This document shows positions 45,300 to 54,046 of a stretch of 64,000 bases of DNA, in pieces. Source of the stretch: Thiotrichales bacterium (lineage in GTDB: Bacteria; Pseudomonadota; Gammaproteobacteria; HK1); contig JAPOSC010000041.1 of the NCBI GenBank assembly GCA_026709935.1, positions 1 to 64,000 on the forward strand. Reading direction: 5' to 3'. The number at the start of each line of letters is the position of its first letter. The first letter of the stretch is position 1. Position numbers and translations under genes: made by a program. A model generated the notes under the pieces. That model was not told the origin of the DNA. It ran no database searches and saw only the letters and a program-made list of their open reading frames with translations.

Positions 45300-46022
45300 A
45301 TGTTCGACGTAGGATTCCAGGAAATCACGCTGATCGGCCTGATCGCGTTGATCGTGGTCGGTCCCGAGCGGCTGCCCCGAATGGCGCGCACCCTCGGGTT
45401 GTGGGCGGGCAAGATTCGCTTCTACGTGAATCAGGTCAAGAGCGACATCGATCGCGAGGTGCGGGCCCAGGAGCTCAAGGAGATGCTCGACAAGCCGGCG
45501 CGCGAGCTCGACGATCTCAAGAGCGTTGCCGAAGAGACGAAGGGCACGCTCGATCGGGCCAGAGGTGCGCTCGGAGAGGCGAAGGCTTCGTTCGACGGTG
45601 CGGTGACCGGAGGAACTTCGACGGCCAACGAGCCGGCCGCGGGATCGATCTTCCCGACCGAACTGCCGGGCACCGGGCCGGCGCGGCCGGAACCGTCGGA
45701 GACGGTGACCGCGCCCTCCGCAGAGACGGCTCCGCCGCCGTCGGATTTGCCGGAGACGGCCTCCGTGCCTTCCGCGGAAACGAATCCGGCGTCCTCCGAC
45801 TCACCGGAAACGGCATCCACGCTTTCTACGGAGACGGCTCCGCCGCCGTCCGACTCACCGCCGACGGTTTCCGTGCCTTCCGAGGAGATGAATCCGATAA
45901 CGGAAGACCGCGATCCGACGGCCCGGCCGGAGCCGGACGCGGCGGCTTCCGGCGCACCGGGGTCACCCTCCGTCGCAATGCAGGCCCGCGAGAGTGATGA
46001 ACGACCCAGCGAAAGACACTGA
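45300..46022 (+). CDS. tatB: Twin-arginine translocase subunit TatB with repeat-rich tail
   Basis: 240 residues. The N-terminal part (FDVGFQEITLIGLIALIVVGPERLPRMAR) is typical TatB. The C-terminal half is an acidic Pro/Ser/Thr tail made of four 18-residue tandem repeats (codons 134-205, such as ETASVPSAETNPASSDSP). TatB recognises Tat signals with TatC. The tail is longer than in E. coli (171 aa total). tatC overlaps its 3' end by 26 bases. Confidence 0.93.
   Translation: MFDVGFQEITLIGLIALIVVGPERLPRMARTLGLWAGKIRFYVNQVKSDIDREVRAQELKEMLDKPARELDDLKSVAEETKGTLDRARGALGEAKASFDGAVTGGTSTANEPAAGSIFPTELPGTGPARPEPSETVTAPSAETAPPPSDLPETASVPSAETNPASSDSPETASTLSTETAPPPSDSPPTVSVPSEEMNPITEDRDPTARPEPDAAASGAPGSPSVAMQARESDERPSERH
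45699..45914 (+). repeat. 54-bp tandem repeats (about four units) inside tatB
   Basis: Four imperfect 54-base units encode 18-residue repeats. Units share the pattern (E/P)T(V/A)(S/T)xxSxExxP...SDxP, the last one being the most degenerate. Confidence 0.8.
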
Positions 46023-46791
46023 CCCGGAGGGCGCGGCGGAGTCCCAGGCCGAGATGACGTTCGTGGAGCATCTCGTGGAGCTCCGCAACCGACTGCTCCG
46101 CGTGGTGATCGTGGTGGCTGTTCTGCTGCTGTGCATGATGCCGTTCGCCAACGACCTCTACGCGCTGCTCGCGGCGCCGTTGCTGGCGCAAATGCACATG
46201 GGCGGGAGCATGATCGCCACCCAGGTGGCGTCGCCCTTCCTCACTCCGTTCAAGCTCGCCCTGGTCGCGGCGATTCTGATCGGGATGCCCTACATCCTGT
46301 ACCAGTTCTGGGCCTTCGTCGCGCCAGGGCTGTACCGCAACGAGAAGCGGCTTGTCTTTCCGCTGATGGTCTCGAGTTCGTTCCTGTTCTACCTCGGGAT
46401 GGCGTTCGCCTACTTCGTCGTGTTTCCGCTGATGTTCGCATTCTTCCAGGCGGTGGCGCCGGAAGGCGTGGAGATCATGACCGACATCACCGCCTACCTC
46501 GACTTCGTGCTCAAGATCTTCTTCGCCTTCGGGCTGGCGTTCGAAGTGCCGATCGCGACCGTGGTGCTGGTGTGGACCGGGTTCACGACGCCGGAGGCGC
46601 TGAAGCAGAAGCGGCCCTACATCATCGTCGGCGCCTTCGTGGTCGGCATGCTGCTCACTCCCCCGGACATCATCTCGCAGACGCTGCTCGCGCTGCCGGT
46701 CTGGGTGCTGTTCGAGCTGGGGCTGATCTTCGCGAAGCTCTACGCGCGCCGTGACCCGGACGAGGACGCGAGCGGCGCCCGCGCCGGCTGA
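45997..46791 (+). CDS. tatC: Twin-arginine translocase subunit TatC
   Basis: 264 residues, six membrane helices. MTFVEHLVELRNRLLR, ASPFLTPFKLALVAAI, FWAFVAPGLYRNEKR and TPPDIISQTLLALP are signature blocks. It is the core Tat receptor. A GTG three bases before the chosen ATG is an alternative start. It overlaps tatB. Confidence 0.96.
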   Translation: MNDPAKDTDPEGAAESQAEMTFVEHLVELRNRLLRVVIVVAVLLLCMMPFANDLYALLAAPLLAQMHMGGSMIATQVASPFLTPFKLALVAAILIGMPYILYQFWAFVAPGLYRNEKRLVFPLMVSSSFLFYLGMAFAYFVVFPLMFAFFQAVAPEGVEIMTDITAYLDFVLKIFFAFGLAFEVPIATVVLVWTGFTTPEALKQKRPYIIVGAFVVGMLLTPPDIISQTLLALPVWVLFELGLIFAKLYARRDPDEDASGARAG

Positions 46792-46965
46792 TCTGATCGT
46801 GACCTGACGCGCAATGCGGGATAGACTCCGCGCGGTCCCGGATCTCCGGCGTGTGCGGAGATTCAGGGTCGCGGCAGGTGGCGATGCGACACCCGTTTCG
46901 GACGGTGCGATGGCCGGTGGGCGACCGAGAGGGTCGGCGCGGCATCGCACGGACAGGGGGATTTC

Positions 46966-48156
46966 ATGTACTTCGGTCTGCTCGATCTGCCGTGGTGGGG
47001 CTATGTTCTCGCAACCCTCGGCATGACCCACGTCACGATCATCGCGATCACGATCTACCTCCATCGCCACCAGGCGCACCGTGCGCTCGACCTGCATCCG
47101 GCGCTGGCTCACTTCTTCCGGTTCTGGTTGTGGCTCACGACCGGGACCGTCACCGAGGAATGGGTGGCGGTGCACCGCAAGCACCATGCCTGCGTCGAGT
47201 CCGGTGAGGATCCGCACAGCCCGCAGGTCTTCGGAATCAGGAAGCTGTTGCTGGAAGGGGCCGAGTTGTACCGGACCGCGGCGACCGATGCGGAGACGAT
47301 CGCCAAGTACAACCACGGGTGTCCGGACGACTGGCTGGAACGCAACGTCTACAAGCCGTTCACGAACCGCGGCTACTACCTCATGCTGCTCATCGACGTG
47401 GTCCTGTTCGGCCCCATCGGACTCACCATCTGGGCGGTGCAGATGGCTTGGCAGCCGGTGTTGGCGGCCGGGGTCATCAACGGCCTCGGCCACTGGTGGG
47501 GGTACCGGAACTACGAGACGCAGGATACCTCCACCAACATCATGCCCTGGGGCATCCTGATCGGCGGTGAGGAGCTCCACAACAACCACCACGCGTTCGC
47601 CAGCTCCGCGAAGCTGTCGATCAAGCCGTGGGAGTTCGACATCGGTTGGTTCTACATCCGTGTGCTCCAGGCCCTCAGGCTCGCGAAAGTCAAGAAGTTG
47701 CAGCCCGAGGTGGTGATGGTTCCCGGCAAGGTCGATCCGGACATCGACACCGTCCACGCGGTGACCGCCGCCCGGTTCCACGTCATGGCCGACTACGCGA
47801 AGCGCGTGCTGAGTCGGGTGTACGCCGAGGAGATCGCCAAGATCGATTCGAGCCAGCGCGGACTTCTGGAGTCGGCGCGGTCGCTGCTGATGCGCGAGGA
47901 ATCGATGCTGAGCCGGGAGGCGAGGCTGCGTCTGGAGCGGGCGCGCGCCCACAGCGATGCACTCGAGACCGTCTACCACCACAAGCATCAGCTTCAGGCG
48001 CTGTGGCAGCAGCGCCATGCGACCCACGAGCACCTGGTCGAGGGGTTGCGCGAGTGGTGCCGGCAGGCGGAGGAGAGCGGGGTGCGGGCGCTGGAGGAGT
48101 TCGCCAGGACGCTGCCCGGCTACTCGATGCGTCGTTCGGAGCGCTTCGTGTCCTGA
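46966..48156 (+). CDS. Acyl-CoA delta-9 type fatty-acid desaturase with C-terminal coiled coil
   Basis: 396 residues. The three His boxes HRHQAHR, HRKHHA and HNNHHA hold the di-iron site between membrane helices. The first 270 residues are the desaturase. The last 120 (from about HVMADYAKRVLSRVYAEE) form a long helical/coiled-coil tail seen in some proteobacterial DesA-like proteins. It would introduce a double bond into fatty acyl chains for membrane fluidity. ATG 46966 begins MYFGLLDLPWWGY, the usual N-terminus. Confidence 0.92.
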   Translation: MYFGLLDLPWWGYVLATLGMTHVTIIAITIYLHRHQAHRALDLHPALAHFFRFWLWLTTGTVTEEWVAVHRKHHACVESGEDPHSPQVFGIRKLLLEGAELYRTAATDAETIAKYNHGCPDDWLERNVYKPFTNRGYYLMLLIDVVLFGPIGLTIWAVQMAWQPVLAAGVINGLGHWWGYRNYETQDTSTNIMPWGILIGGEELHNNHHAFASSAKLSIKPWEFDIGWFYIRVLQALRLAKVKKLQPEVVMVPGKVDPDIDTVHAVTAARFHVMADYAKRVLSRVYAEEIAKIDSSQRGLLESARSLLMREESMLSREARLRLERARAHSDALETVYHHKHQLQALWQQRHATHEHLVEGLREWCRQAEESGVRALEEFARTLPGYSMRRSERFVS

Positions 48157-48180
48157 CCTCGTCCCGTCTCGTTGCGAATG

Positions 48181-48221
48181 AAAAAGGCCGCCCGGATCGG
48201 GTCGATCCGGGCGGCCTTTTT
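48181..48221. terminator. Strong bidirectional Rho-independent terminator
   Basis: AAAAAGGCCGCCCGGATC, a GGGT loop and the complementary GATCCGGGCGGCCTTTTT form a perfect GC-rich stem with A-run and U-run. It serves both the desaturase (plus) and rpmG (minus). Confidence 0.95.
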
Positions 48222-48257
48222 CGTGTCCGTGCGGTGCCGTTGGCGCGCCGCTAGCCG

Positions 48258-48413
48258 CTACTTGATCTTGCCTTCCTTGTACATCACGTACTTGCGGGCC
48301 ACGGGATCGAACTTCCGGATCTCCATCTTTCCCGGCATGGTCCGCTTGTTCTTGGTAGTGGTGTAGAAATGCCCGGTACCGGCACTGGAGGTCAGTCGAA
48401 TCTTCTCGCGCAT
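48258..48413 (-). CDS. rpmG: 50S ribosomal protein L33
   Basis: 51 residues, normal length. [20 protein letters not shown] and [20 protein letters not shown] match L33 closely. No zinc Cys pairs, so it is the Cys-free form. It follows rpmB by 49 bases on the same strand. Confidence 0.97.
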   Translation of the reverse strand: MREKIRLTSSAGTGHFYTTTKNKRTMPGKMEIRKFDPVARKYVMYKEGKIK

Positions 48414-48462
48414 CTCGCTTCTCCTGTTCCTGTTCGTTCGGTCCAGCCTGTCTCGGGAGGGC

Positions 48463-48699
48463 TCAGATCTTGCGCCCCTGCGCCCGCAACTCCCCGAGCA
48501 CGGTATCGATCCCCTTCTTGTCGATGATCCGCATCCCCTTCGCCGAGACGCGCAACCGGACGTAGCGGTTCTCGTTCGGGACCCAGAACCGGTGCGTGTG
48601 CAGGTTGGGCAGGAACCGCCGCTTGGTCTTGTTGTTGGCGTGGGAGACGTGGTTTCCGGTGACGGTGCGTTTCCCGGTGATTTCGCAGACCCTCGACAT
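48463..48699 (-). CDS. rpmB: 50S ribosomal protein L28
   Basis: 78 residues, as in E. coli. [39 protein letters not shown] and [13 protein letters not shown] are typical. ATG 48699 is chosen on homology; 11 extra upstream codons are not conserved. Confidence 0.97.
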   Translation of the reverse strand: MSRVCEITGKRTVTGNHVSHANNKTKRRFLPNLHTHRFWVPNENRYVRLRVSAKGMRIIDKKGIDTVLGELRAQGRKI

Positions 48700-48911
48700 G
48701 GTGCGTTCTTCCGTGGCTGAACACTTCGACAAGGCGGCGCCTTATAGCAGGCATGCCGCGGTGAGGCAAGAAAGCCATTCGGAGCGGCGGTGTCTCACTT
48801 CGACTCCTGAACTCTCGGGAGAGCCCGCACGCACGGGCCGGAGACACCAGAGCAAGAGTGTCGAATCGGGACACCACCGTCGGAACGGACGAGGAACGCC
48901 GGCGCCTTTAG

Positions 48912-49895
48912 CTACCCGATCGAGACGGGATCGAGCGAGCGGATTCTCAGCATCACCCGGCGCGCGCCCTCGCCCTCGCCATCGACGAACGCCGAGCGGC
49001 GGTGCAGCACGTTGTTGCAGATCACGCCTTCGCCGGCCTCGAATCGCACGTGCACGTACTCTGACGCGAGTAATGCAATCGCCTCTTCCAGTGCGATGAC
49101 GGCCCGCGTGGTGTCCGGCGTCGAACGCCACTGGATCGATCGGGTGCGCATCGTGTAGCGCATGTACAGTTTCGGGGGGGCGTCGAGCCCGAAAATTTCA
49201 CCGCTTCGCGAAGCGGGGGCGCCGAGATGGTCGGTCGGAGCTGCGCCCGCAGCCGTGAATCGGTGAAATTTTCGGGCCAGGAAGCGGAAGACAGGTCCGG
49301 CGCGGGCGGGTCGGATCACCGTTCCTTCGGCTTCGTGCGCCGGGATGGTCATCGCGTATGGGTGCGCGAGAGCCTCGACCAGCGCGGGATCCTGTGCGTG
49401 CATCGTCGCGTAGACGAGATCCGGGTCGAGCAGGGTGGTCTCGCCGCCGCTCGCGGCGGGAGACGCACAGTGCATCACGATGCTGCGAACGGACCGCTCC
49501 AGTGCGTTGTAGTACCCGTCGGTATGCCAATTGAGTGCGCGCGAGGTGAACGGGATCATTTCCGGTCCGTTCGGGCGCGGGACCACCCGGACCGCCGCGA
49601 TGCCGTGGTGGTCCACGCCGAGCGTGAGGTCGCGGCGGTGAAGTCCCATCGCGCTCGCAAACGCCGAGAGCGCGCCCGGGTTGCTGTGGCCAGGGTTGCT
49701 CCCACCTGAGTCGCTCCTGCCTCGCGCGAATCGATAGAGCGCGAAGTTGAATCGCGCGCACTGTCCTGCGATGGCGTCGCGTTCGGTCGCACGCAACCGG
49801 TATGGATCCCGGATTTCGATCCGACGTCCCGGTTCGCCCGTCGCGTGCGTCTCGCGCCGGGCGTCGCACCATCGCGATACTTCGTTTGAGTCCAT
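48912..49895 (-). CDS. TauD/TfdA family 2-oxoglutarate-dependent dioxygenase
   Basis: 327 residues. The facial-triad start ALNWHTDGYYN (His and Asp) and the distal His in NNVLHRRSAF with the 2-oxoglutarate Arg in RRVMLRIRSL are present, so it is likely active. The family oxidises sulfonates, betaines or other small acids; the substrate is unknown. A segment of about 30 residues (around 205-235, RKFHRFTAAGAAP through SRSGEIFG) is encoded by a palindromic repeat inserted in frame. A short GGSNPGHSNPG tandem is also present (about 64-74). It is divergent from dsrA. Confidence 0.8.
   Translation of the reverse strand: MDSNEVSRWCDARRETHATGEPGRRIEIRDPYRLRATERDAIAGQCARFNFALYRFARGRSDSGGSNPGHSNPGALSAFASAMGLHRRDLTLGVDHHGIAAVRVVPRPNGPEMIPFTSRALNWHTDGYYNALERSVRSIVMHCASPAASGGETTLLDPDLVYATMHAQDPALVEALAHPYAMTIPAHEAEGTVIRPARAGPVFRFLARKFHRFTAAGAAPTDHLGAPASRSGEIFGLDAPPKLYMRYTMRTRSIQWRSTPDTTRAVIALEEAIALLASEYVHVRFEAGEGVICNNVLHRRSAFVDGEGEGARRVMLRIRSLDPVSIG
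49188..49276. repeat. 89-base palindromic element inside the TauD-like gene
   Basis: Perfect 16-base terminal arms CCCGAAAATTTCACCG (49188-49203) and CGGTGAAATTTTCGGG (49261-49276) flank 57 bases. The left arm runs into a second perfect palindrome CCGCTTCGCGAAGCGG (49202-49217). Similar arms occur at 34980-35019 and, less exactly, 16411-16476. Confidence 0.8.
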
Positions 49896-49971
49896 GAGAT
49901 ATTCCTTTCGAGATACGGGAATCGAATCCTGTCCTTCTGTTTGGGCGGATGCCGCAAGCGTACGCAGACAC

Positions 49972-49977
49972 TACAAT
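49972..49977 (+). promoter_or_regulatory. Possible -10 box upstream of dsrA
   Basis: TACAAT about 90 bases before dsrA, in the 172-base divergent gap. No convincing -35 is found at 16-18 bases, so an activator may be needed or the element may be fortuitous. Confidence 0.25.
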
Positions 49978-50067
49978 CATGAACAGCGGACCCTTCCATG
50001 CCGCTGTTTCCGAATCGAGGCGGTGGCTTCGCGCCGTCCGGCTCGGCCACAGCAGAGAGAGGTGACG

Positions 50068-51327
50068 ATGAACAAGCACGAGACGCCGATGCTGGACCAG
50101 CTCGAGCAGGGCCCCTGGCCGAGCTTCATCTCCGGAATCAAGAAGCTACGCGATGAGCACGGCGACGGGCGCGTCAACGACGTCGCCAATGATCTCCTTG
50201 GCCAGCTCGAGCACTCGTACCAGACTCGGCGCGGGTACTGGAAGGGTGGCACCGTCAGCGTCTACGGCTACGGGGGCGGCATCATCCCGCGCTTCTCCGA
50301 GGTCGGCCAGCAGTTTCCGAAGTCGCGCGAGTTCCACACCCTGCGGGTCCAGCCGCCGGCCGGCCACTACTACACCACCGACATCCTGCGCCGGCTCGCC
50401 GACTCCTGGGAGAAGTGGGGGTCGGGGCTCGTCACCTTCCACGGCCAGACCGGCAACATCATGTTCATCGGCGCCGACACCGAGAACACCCAGCACTTCT
50501 TCGACGAGATCAACGACTACGGCTTCGATCTCGGCGGGGCCGGCCCGTGCGTGCGCACCGCGCAGTCGTGCGTGGGTTCCGCCCGCTGCGAGCAGTCCTG
50601 CGCCAACGAGCACAAGATCCACCGCTCGCTCGTGAACAACTTCGTCGATGACGTCCATCGCCCCGCGTTGCCCTACAAGTTCAAGTTCAAGGTCTCCGGC
50701 TGTCCCAACGATTGCATGAACTCCATCGAGCGGGCCGACTTCGCGGTCATCGGCACCTGGCGCGACGAGATGAAGGTGGATCAGGAGGAGGTGAAGGCGT
50801 ACGTCGGGCGCAAGGGGCGCAAGTACCTCGTCGACAACGTCATCACCCGCTGTCCGACCAACGCGTTGTCGCTCGACGACGACGACACCCTGGAAGTCGA
50901 CGACCGCAACTGCGTGCGCTGCATGCACTGCCTGAACGTGATGCCCAGGTGCCTGTCGCCGGGCGACGAGAAGGGGGTGTCGGTGCTCATCGGCGGGAAA
51001 CGCACCCTGAAGATCGGCGATCTCTTCGGCACCGTGGTGGTGCCGTTCATGAAGCTCGACACTCAGGAGGACTACGACCGCCTGGTGGAGATCGCGGAGG
51101 AGACCATCGATTTCTTCGCGGAGAACGCGCTGGAGCATGAGCGGGTGGGGGAGATGATCGAGCGCATCGGGCTCGTCAATTTCCTGGAGGGGCTCGGCCT
51201 CGAAACGGACCCGAACATGATCGCCCACCCGCGCGAAAGCTCCTACGTGCGCACCGATACGTGGGATGAAGAGGCCGCGAAGTGGTTCGAGCGCCGGCAG
51301 CAGGCAGAGACCCGAGCGAGGGCTTGA
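50068..51327 (+). CDS. dsrA: Dissimilatory sulfite reductase alpha subunit (oxidative type)
   Basis: 419 residues, near the 417 of Allochromatium DsrA. With DsrB it forms an A2B2 siroheme/4Fe-4S enzyme; in sulfur oxidisers it runs in reverse, making sulfite from sulfane sulfur. Siroheme-cluster Cys lie in GPCVRTAQSC, ARCEQSC and SGCPNDCMNS. The ferredoxin domain has CPTNALS and CVRCMHCLNVMPRC. ATG 50068 has AGAGAGGTGACG before it; the longer frame upstream is noise. First gene of the dsr cluster. Direction of reaction is inferred from dsrEFH and dsrL. Confidence 0.97.
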   Translation: MNKHETPMLDQLEQGPWPSFISGIKKLRDEHGDGRVNDVANDLLGQLEHSYQTRRGYWKGGTVSVYGYGGGIIPRFSEVGQQFPKSREFHTLRVQPPAGHYYTTDILRRLADSWEKWGSGLVTFHGQTGNIMFIGADTENTQHFFDEINDYGFDLGGAGPCVRTAQSCVGSARCEQSCANEHKIHRSLVNNFVDDVHRPALPYKFKFKVSGCPNDCMNSIERADFAVIGTWRDEMKVDQEEVKAYVGRKGRKYLVDNVITRCPTNALSLDDDDTLEVDDRNCVRCMHCLNVMPRCLSPGDEKGVSVLIGGKRTLKIGDLFGTVVVPFMKLDTQEDYDRLVEIAEETIDFFAENALEHERVGEMIERIGLVNFLEGLGLETDPNMIAHPRESSYVRTDTWDEEAAKWFERRQQAETRARA

Positions 51328-51331
51328 GACC

Positions 51332-52405
51332 ATGGCCAAGAAGCATCGAATGCCGATCGAGTCGGGATGCCCGGACGGGTTCCAGTACATGCACCCGACC
51401 ATGATCCGGAACTTCGGGCAGTGGAAGTACCACACCCATCCCCGGGTCGGGGTGCTCTGCCATGTCGCCGAGAGCGGCGACGCCGTCTGGACGGTACGCG
51501 CCGGCACCCAGCGCATCCTCGATGTCTTCACCCTGCGCAAGCTCTGCGAGATCGGCGACCGCTACGCAGACGGCCACGTGCGCTTCACCATCCGCAGCAA
51601 CATCGAGTACATGGTCGACGCCGAGGCGAAGGTCGAGCCGCTGATCGGTGCGCTCGAAGCCGATGGCTTCGTGGTCGGCGGGACGCAGAACTCCGTCGCC
51701 TTCATCTCCCACACCCAGGGTTGGCTGCACTGCGACATTCCCGGCACCGACGCCTCGGGGGTGGTCAAGTCCATGATGGACGAGCTGATCGACGAGTTCC
51801 GCAACGCGGAGATGCCGAACCGGGTGCACATCACCACCTCGTGCTGCCAGATCAACTGCGGCGGGCAGGGCGACATTGCGATCAACATCCAGCACACCAA
51901 GCCGCCGAAGATCAATCACGACCTCGTCGCCAACATCTGCGAGCGCCCGTCAGTGGTGGCGCGCTGCCCGGTGGCGGCGATTCGGCCCGCCATGGTCAAC
52001 GGCAAGCCGTCGCTGGAGGTGGACGAGAAGAAGTGCATCTGCTGCGGCGCCTGCTACCCCCCGTGTACGCCGATGCAGATCAACGACCCGGAGCATTCGA
52101 AGCTCGCCATCTGGGTGGGCGGCAACCACTCCAATGCGCGCAGCAAGCCCTCGTTCCAGAAGCTGGTGGCGGCAGGGATCCCCAACAATCCGCCGCGCTG
52201 GCCGGAGGCGACCGACATCGTCAAGCGCATCTTGCGCTGCTACAAGGAGGACGCGCGCGACTGGGAGCGGATCAACGACTGGATCGACCGGATCGGGTGG
52301 CCACGCTTCTTCGATCTCACCGAGCTGCCGTTCACCAAGTTCCACATCGACAACTGGCGGGGAGCGCGCAAGAGCCTGAATGCCTCCACCCACATGCGGT
52401 TCTGA
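51332..52405 (+). CDS. dsrB: Dissimilatory sulfite reductase beta subunit
   Basis: 357 residues. HITTSCCQINCGGQGDIAIN carries siroheme/cluster Cys, and the ferredoxin domain has CICCGACYPPCTPM. FISHTQGWLHCDIPGTDASG and the C-terminal WPRFFDLTELPFTKFHID are typical DsrB. It starts four bases after the dsrA stop. Confidence 0.97.
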   Translation: MAKKHRMPIESGCPDGFQYMHPTMIRNFGQWKYHTHPRVGVLCHVAESGDAVWTVRAGTQRILDVFTLRKLCEIGDRYADGHVRFTIRSNIEYMVDAEAKVEPLIGALEADGFVVGGTQNSVAFISHTQGWLHCDIPGTDASGVVKSMMDELIDEFRNAEMPNRVHITTSCCQINCGGQGDIAINIQHTKPPKINHDLVANICERPSVVARCPVAAIRPAMVNGKPSLEVDEKKCICCGACYPPCTPMQINDPEHSKLAIWVGGNHSNARSKPSFQKLVAAGIPNNPPRWPEATDIVKRILRCYKEDARDWERINDWIDRIGWPRFFDLTELPFTKFHIDNWRGARKSLNASTHMRF

Positions 52406-52434
52406 GCCCGGACGGCTCGCCCGCTCGACGCACG

Positions 52435-52827
52435 ATGAAGATCGGACTGCTCGTCAACGAAGGCCCGTACCAGCACCAGGCGGCCGACACCGCGTTCCAG
52501 TTCGCGCAGGCCGCCATCGAGAAGGGGCACGAGGTGTTCCGGGTCTTCTTCTACCACGATGGGGTGAACAACGGGACGCGGCTCGCCACTCCGCCCCAGG
52601 ACGACCGCCACATCCAGCGGCGTTGGACGGCGCTGGCCGAGGCGCACGGTGTGGACCTCGTCGTCTGTGTTGCCGCCGCCCAGCGGCGCGGCATCTGCGA
52701 CCCCGACGAGGCGAAGCGCAACGGCAAGGATGCCGACAACATTGCGCCGGGGTTCCGCATCTCCGGGCTCGGTCAGCTCGTGGAGGCGGCCATCGAATGC
52801 GACCGCCTGGTGACGTTCGGGGACTGA
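52435..52827 (+). CDS. dsrE: Sulfur-relay protein DsrE
   Basis: 130 residues. In DsrE2F2H2 the active Cys of DsrE is residue 78, and here Cys78 lies in VVCVAAAQRRGIC, exactly as expected. It transfers sulfane sulfur from TusA to DsrC. Homologous to TusD. DsrEFH are mostly restricted to sulfur oxidisers. Confidence 0.95.
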   Translation: MKIGLLVNEGPYQHQAADTAFQFAQAAIEKGHEVFRVFFYHDGVNNGTRLATPPQDDRHIQRRWTALAEAHGVDLVVCVAAAQRRGICDPDEAKRNGKDADNIAPGFRISGLGQLVEAAIECDRLVTFGD

Positions 52828-52869
52828 GGGGCACGGACCGATGAGACGGGCCGCCGCAGGCATACCGGG

Positions 52870-53283
52870 ATGAGCGCGGGACCGCGAAAGAAGCTCATGT
52901 ACCTCAACCGCCGTGCGCCCGGCGGGACGATCTACGCGGTGGAGGGGCTGGAGGTGGTGCTGATCGGCGCCGCGTTCGACCAGGACGTGTGCATGGCGTT
53001 CGTCGGTGACGGGGTCTACCAGCTCAAGGCCGGGCAGGACACCTCGGACTCGGGCGTCAAGAACTTCTCCCCCGCGTACCGGGCGCTCGGCGACTACGAC
53101 GTGAACCGGCTCTACGTCGAGCGCGAGTCGCTGGAGGAACGCGGGCTCGGTGTGGACGACCTCATGCCGCTCACCTGGGAGGACGAGGACGACGATTGGG
53201 CCGAGAAGCCGTCCATCCACGTCGTGGATCGCGCCGAGCTGGCTCGACTGATCGACGCGCAGGACGTGGTGTTCAACTTCTGA
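52870..53283 (+). CDS. dsrF: Sulfur-relay protein DsrF
   Basis: 137 residues, TusC-like. KKLMYLNRRAPGGTIYAVEG, LEVVLIGAAFDQDVCMAFVGDGVYQL and FSPAYRALGDYDV are typical. It lacks the conserved DsrE Cys78 equivalent and is structural in the hexamer. Confidence 0.95.
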   Translation: MSAGPRKKLMYLNRRAPGGTIYAVEGLEVVLIGAAFDQDVCMAFVGDGVYQLKAGQDTSDSGVKNFSPAYRALGDYDVNRLYVERESLEERGLGVDDLMPLTWEDEDDDWAEKPSIHVVDRAELARLIDAQDVVFNF

Positions 53284-53341
53284 GTCGGCCTCGGGCTTCG
53301 CACTTTCGGCTTTCGGCTTTGGAGATTCCAGGTCGCCCACG

Positions 53342-53650
53342 ATGACGGTTCTGCACACCGTGAACAAGTCGCCGTTCGAGAAGGACTCGCTCGACACCTG
53401 CATCGCGCATGCCCTCGACGGCAGCACGGTGCTCCTCATCGAGGACGGTGTGTACGCGGCGACGCGCGGGACGGTGGTGGAGCCCCGCGTCCGCGATGCC
53501 ATGCAACGCATGAATTTCTACGTCCTCGCGAACGACTGCAAGGCGCGGGGGCTCGGCGAAGACACGCTCATCGACGGCATCGGGCGCGTCGATTACGGCG
53601 GCTTCGTGGATCTGGTCACCGGCCACGACAGCGTGCAATCGTGGCTGTAA
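53342..53650 (+). CDS. dsrH: Sulfur-relay protein DsrH
   Basis: 102 residues, TusB-like. MTVLHTVNKSPFEKDSLDTC has Cys20, the residue conserved in Allochromatium DsrH. VLLIEDGVYAATRGTVVEP and CKARGLGE are also typical. Confidence 0.95.
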   Translation: MTVLHTVNKSPFEKDSLDTCIAHALDGSTVLLIEDGVYAATRGTVVEPRVRDAMQRMNFYVLANDCKARGLGEDTLIDGIGRVDYGGFVDLVTGHDSVQSWL

Positions 53651-53691
53651 CGCAACGGGAACTGCCCCATACACCGACGGAGGATCGACCG

Positions 53692-54024
53692 ATGGGACTG
53701 CAAGTCAACGGCAAGACTCTGGATACCGACGAGGAGGGCTACCTCTCCAACCTGAGCGACTGGGAGCCCGAGGTGGCGCAGGTGATGGCGGAAGCCGACG
53801 AGTGCGACCTCACCGAGAACCACTGGGAGGTGATCAACTTCCTGCGCTCGTATTACGAGGAGTACCAGATTGCGCCGGCAGTGCGCGTGCTCACCAAGGC
53901 CATCGGCAAGAAGCTCGGCAAGGACAAGGGCAACAGCCGGTACCTCTACCAGCTCTACCCCTACGGTCCGGCCAAGCAGGCGTGCAAGTACGCCGGGCTG
54001 CCGAAGCCGACGGGCTGCGTGTAG
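53692..54024 (+). CDS. dsrC: DsrC sulfur carrier
   Basis: 110 residues. The flexible C-terminal arm has both redox Cys: Cys98 in QACKYAGLPKP and the penultimate Cys109 in TGCV. DsrC accepts persulfide from DsrEFH and carries it as DsrC trisulfide or persulfide to DsrAB and DsrMKJOP. GGAGG precedes ATG 53692. Confidence 0.97.
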   Translation: MGLQVNGKTLDTDEEGYLSNLSDWEPEVAQVMAEADECDLTENHWEVINFLRSYYEEYQIAPAVRVLTKAIGKKLGKDKGNSRYLYQLYPYGPAKQACKYAGLPKPTGCV

Positions 54025-54046
54025 TCGGCCTCAGCCTCCCCTTGCG

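Noticed and set aside
45699-45914. Regular 54-base repeats resembling an array
   Set aside because: They are coding repeats in tatB with no spacers; not a CRISPR array. No array or cas gene exists in the window.
45826-48033. 735-codon antisense frame across tatB, tatC and the desaturase
   Set aside because: It spans three well-supported genes and its translation is low-complexity (RRR, HHD, QRH) with no domain.
49900-49935. T-loop-like GAATCGAATCC string suggesting a tRNA
   Set aside because: No acceptor stem, D-arm or anticodon arm can be fitted around it. No tRNA was found anywhere in the window.
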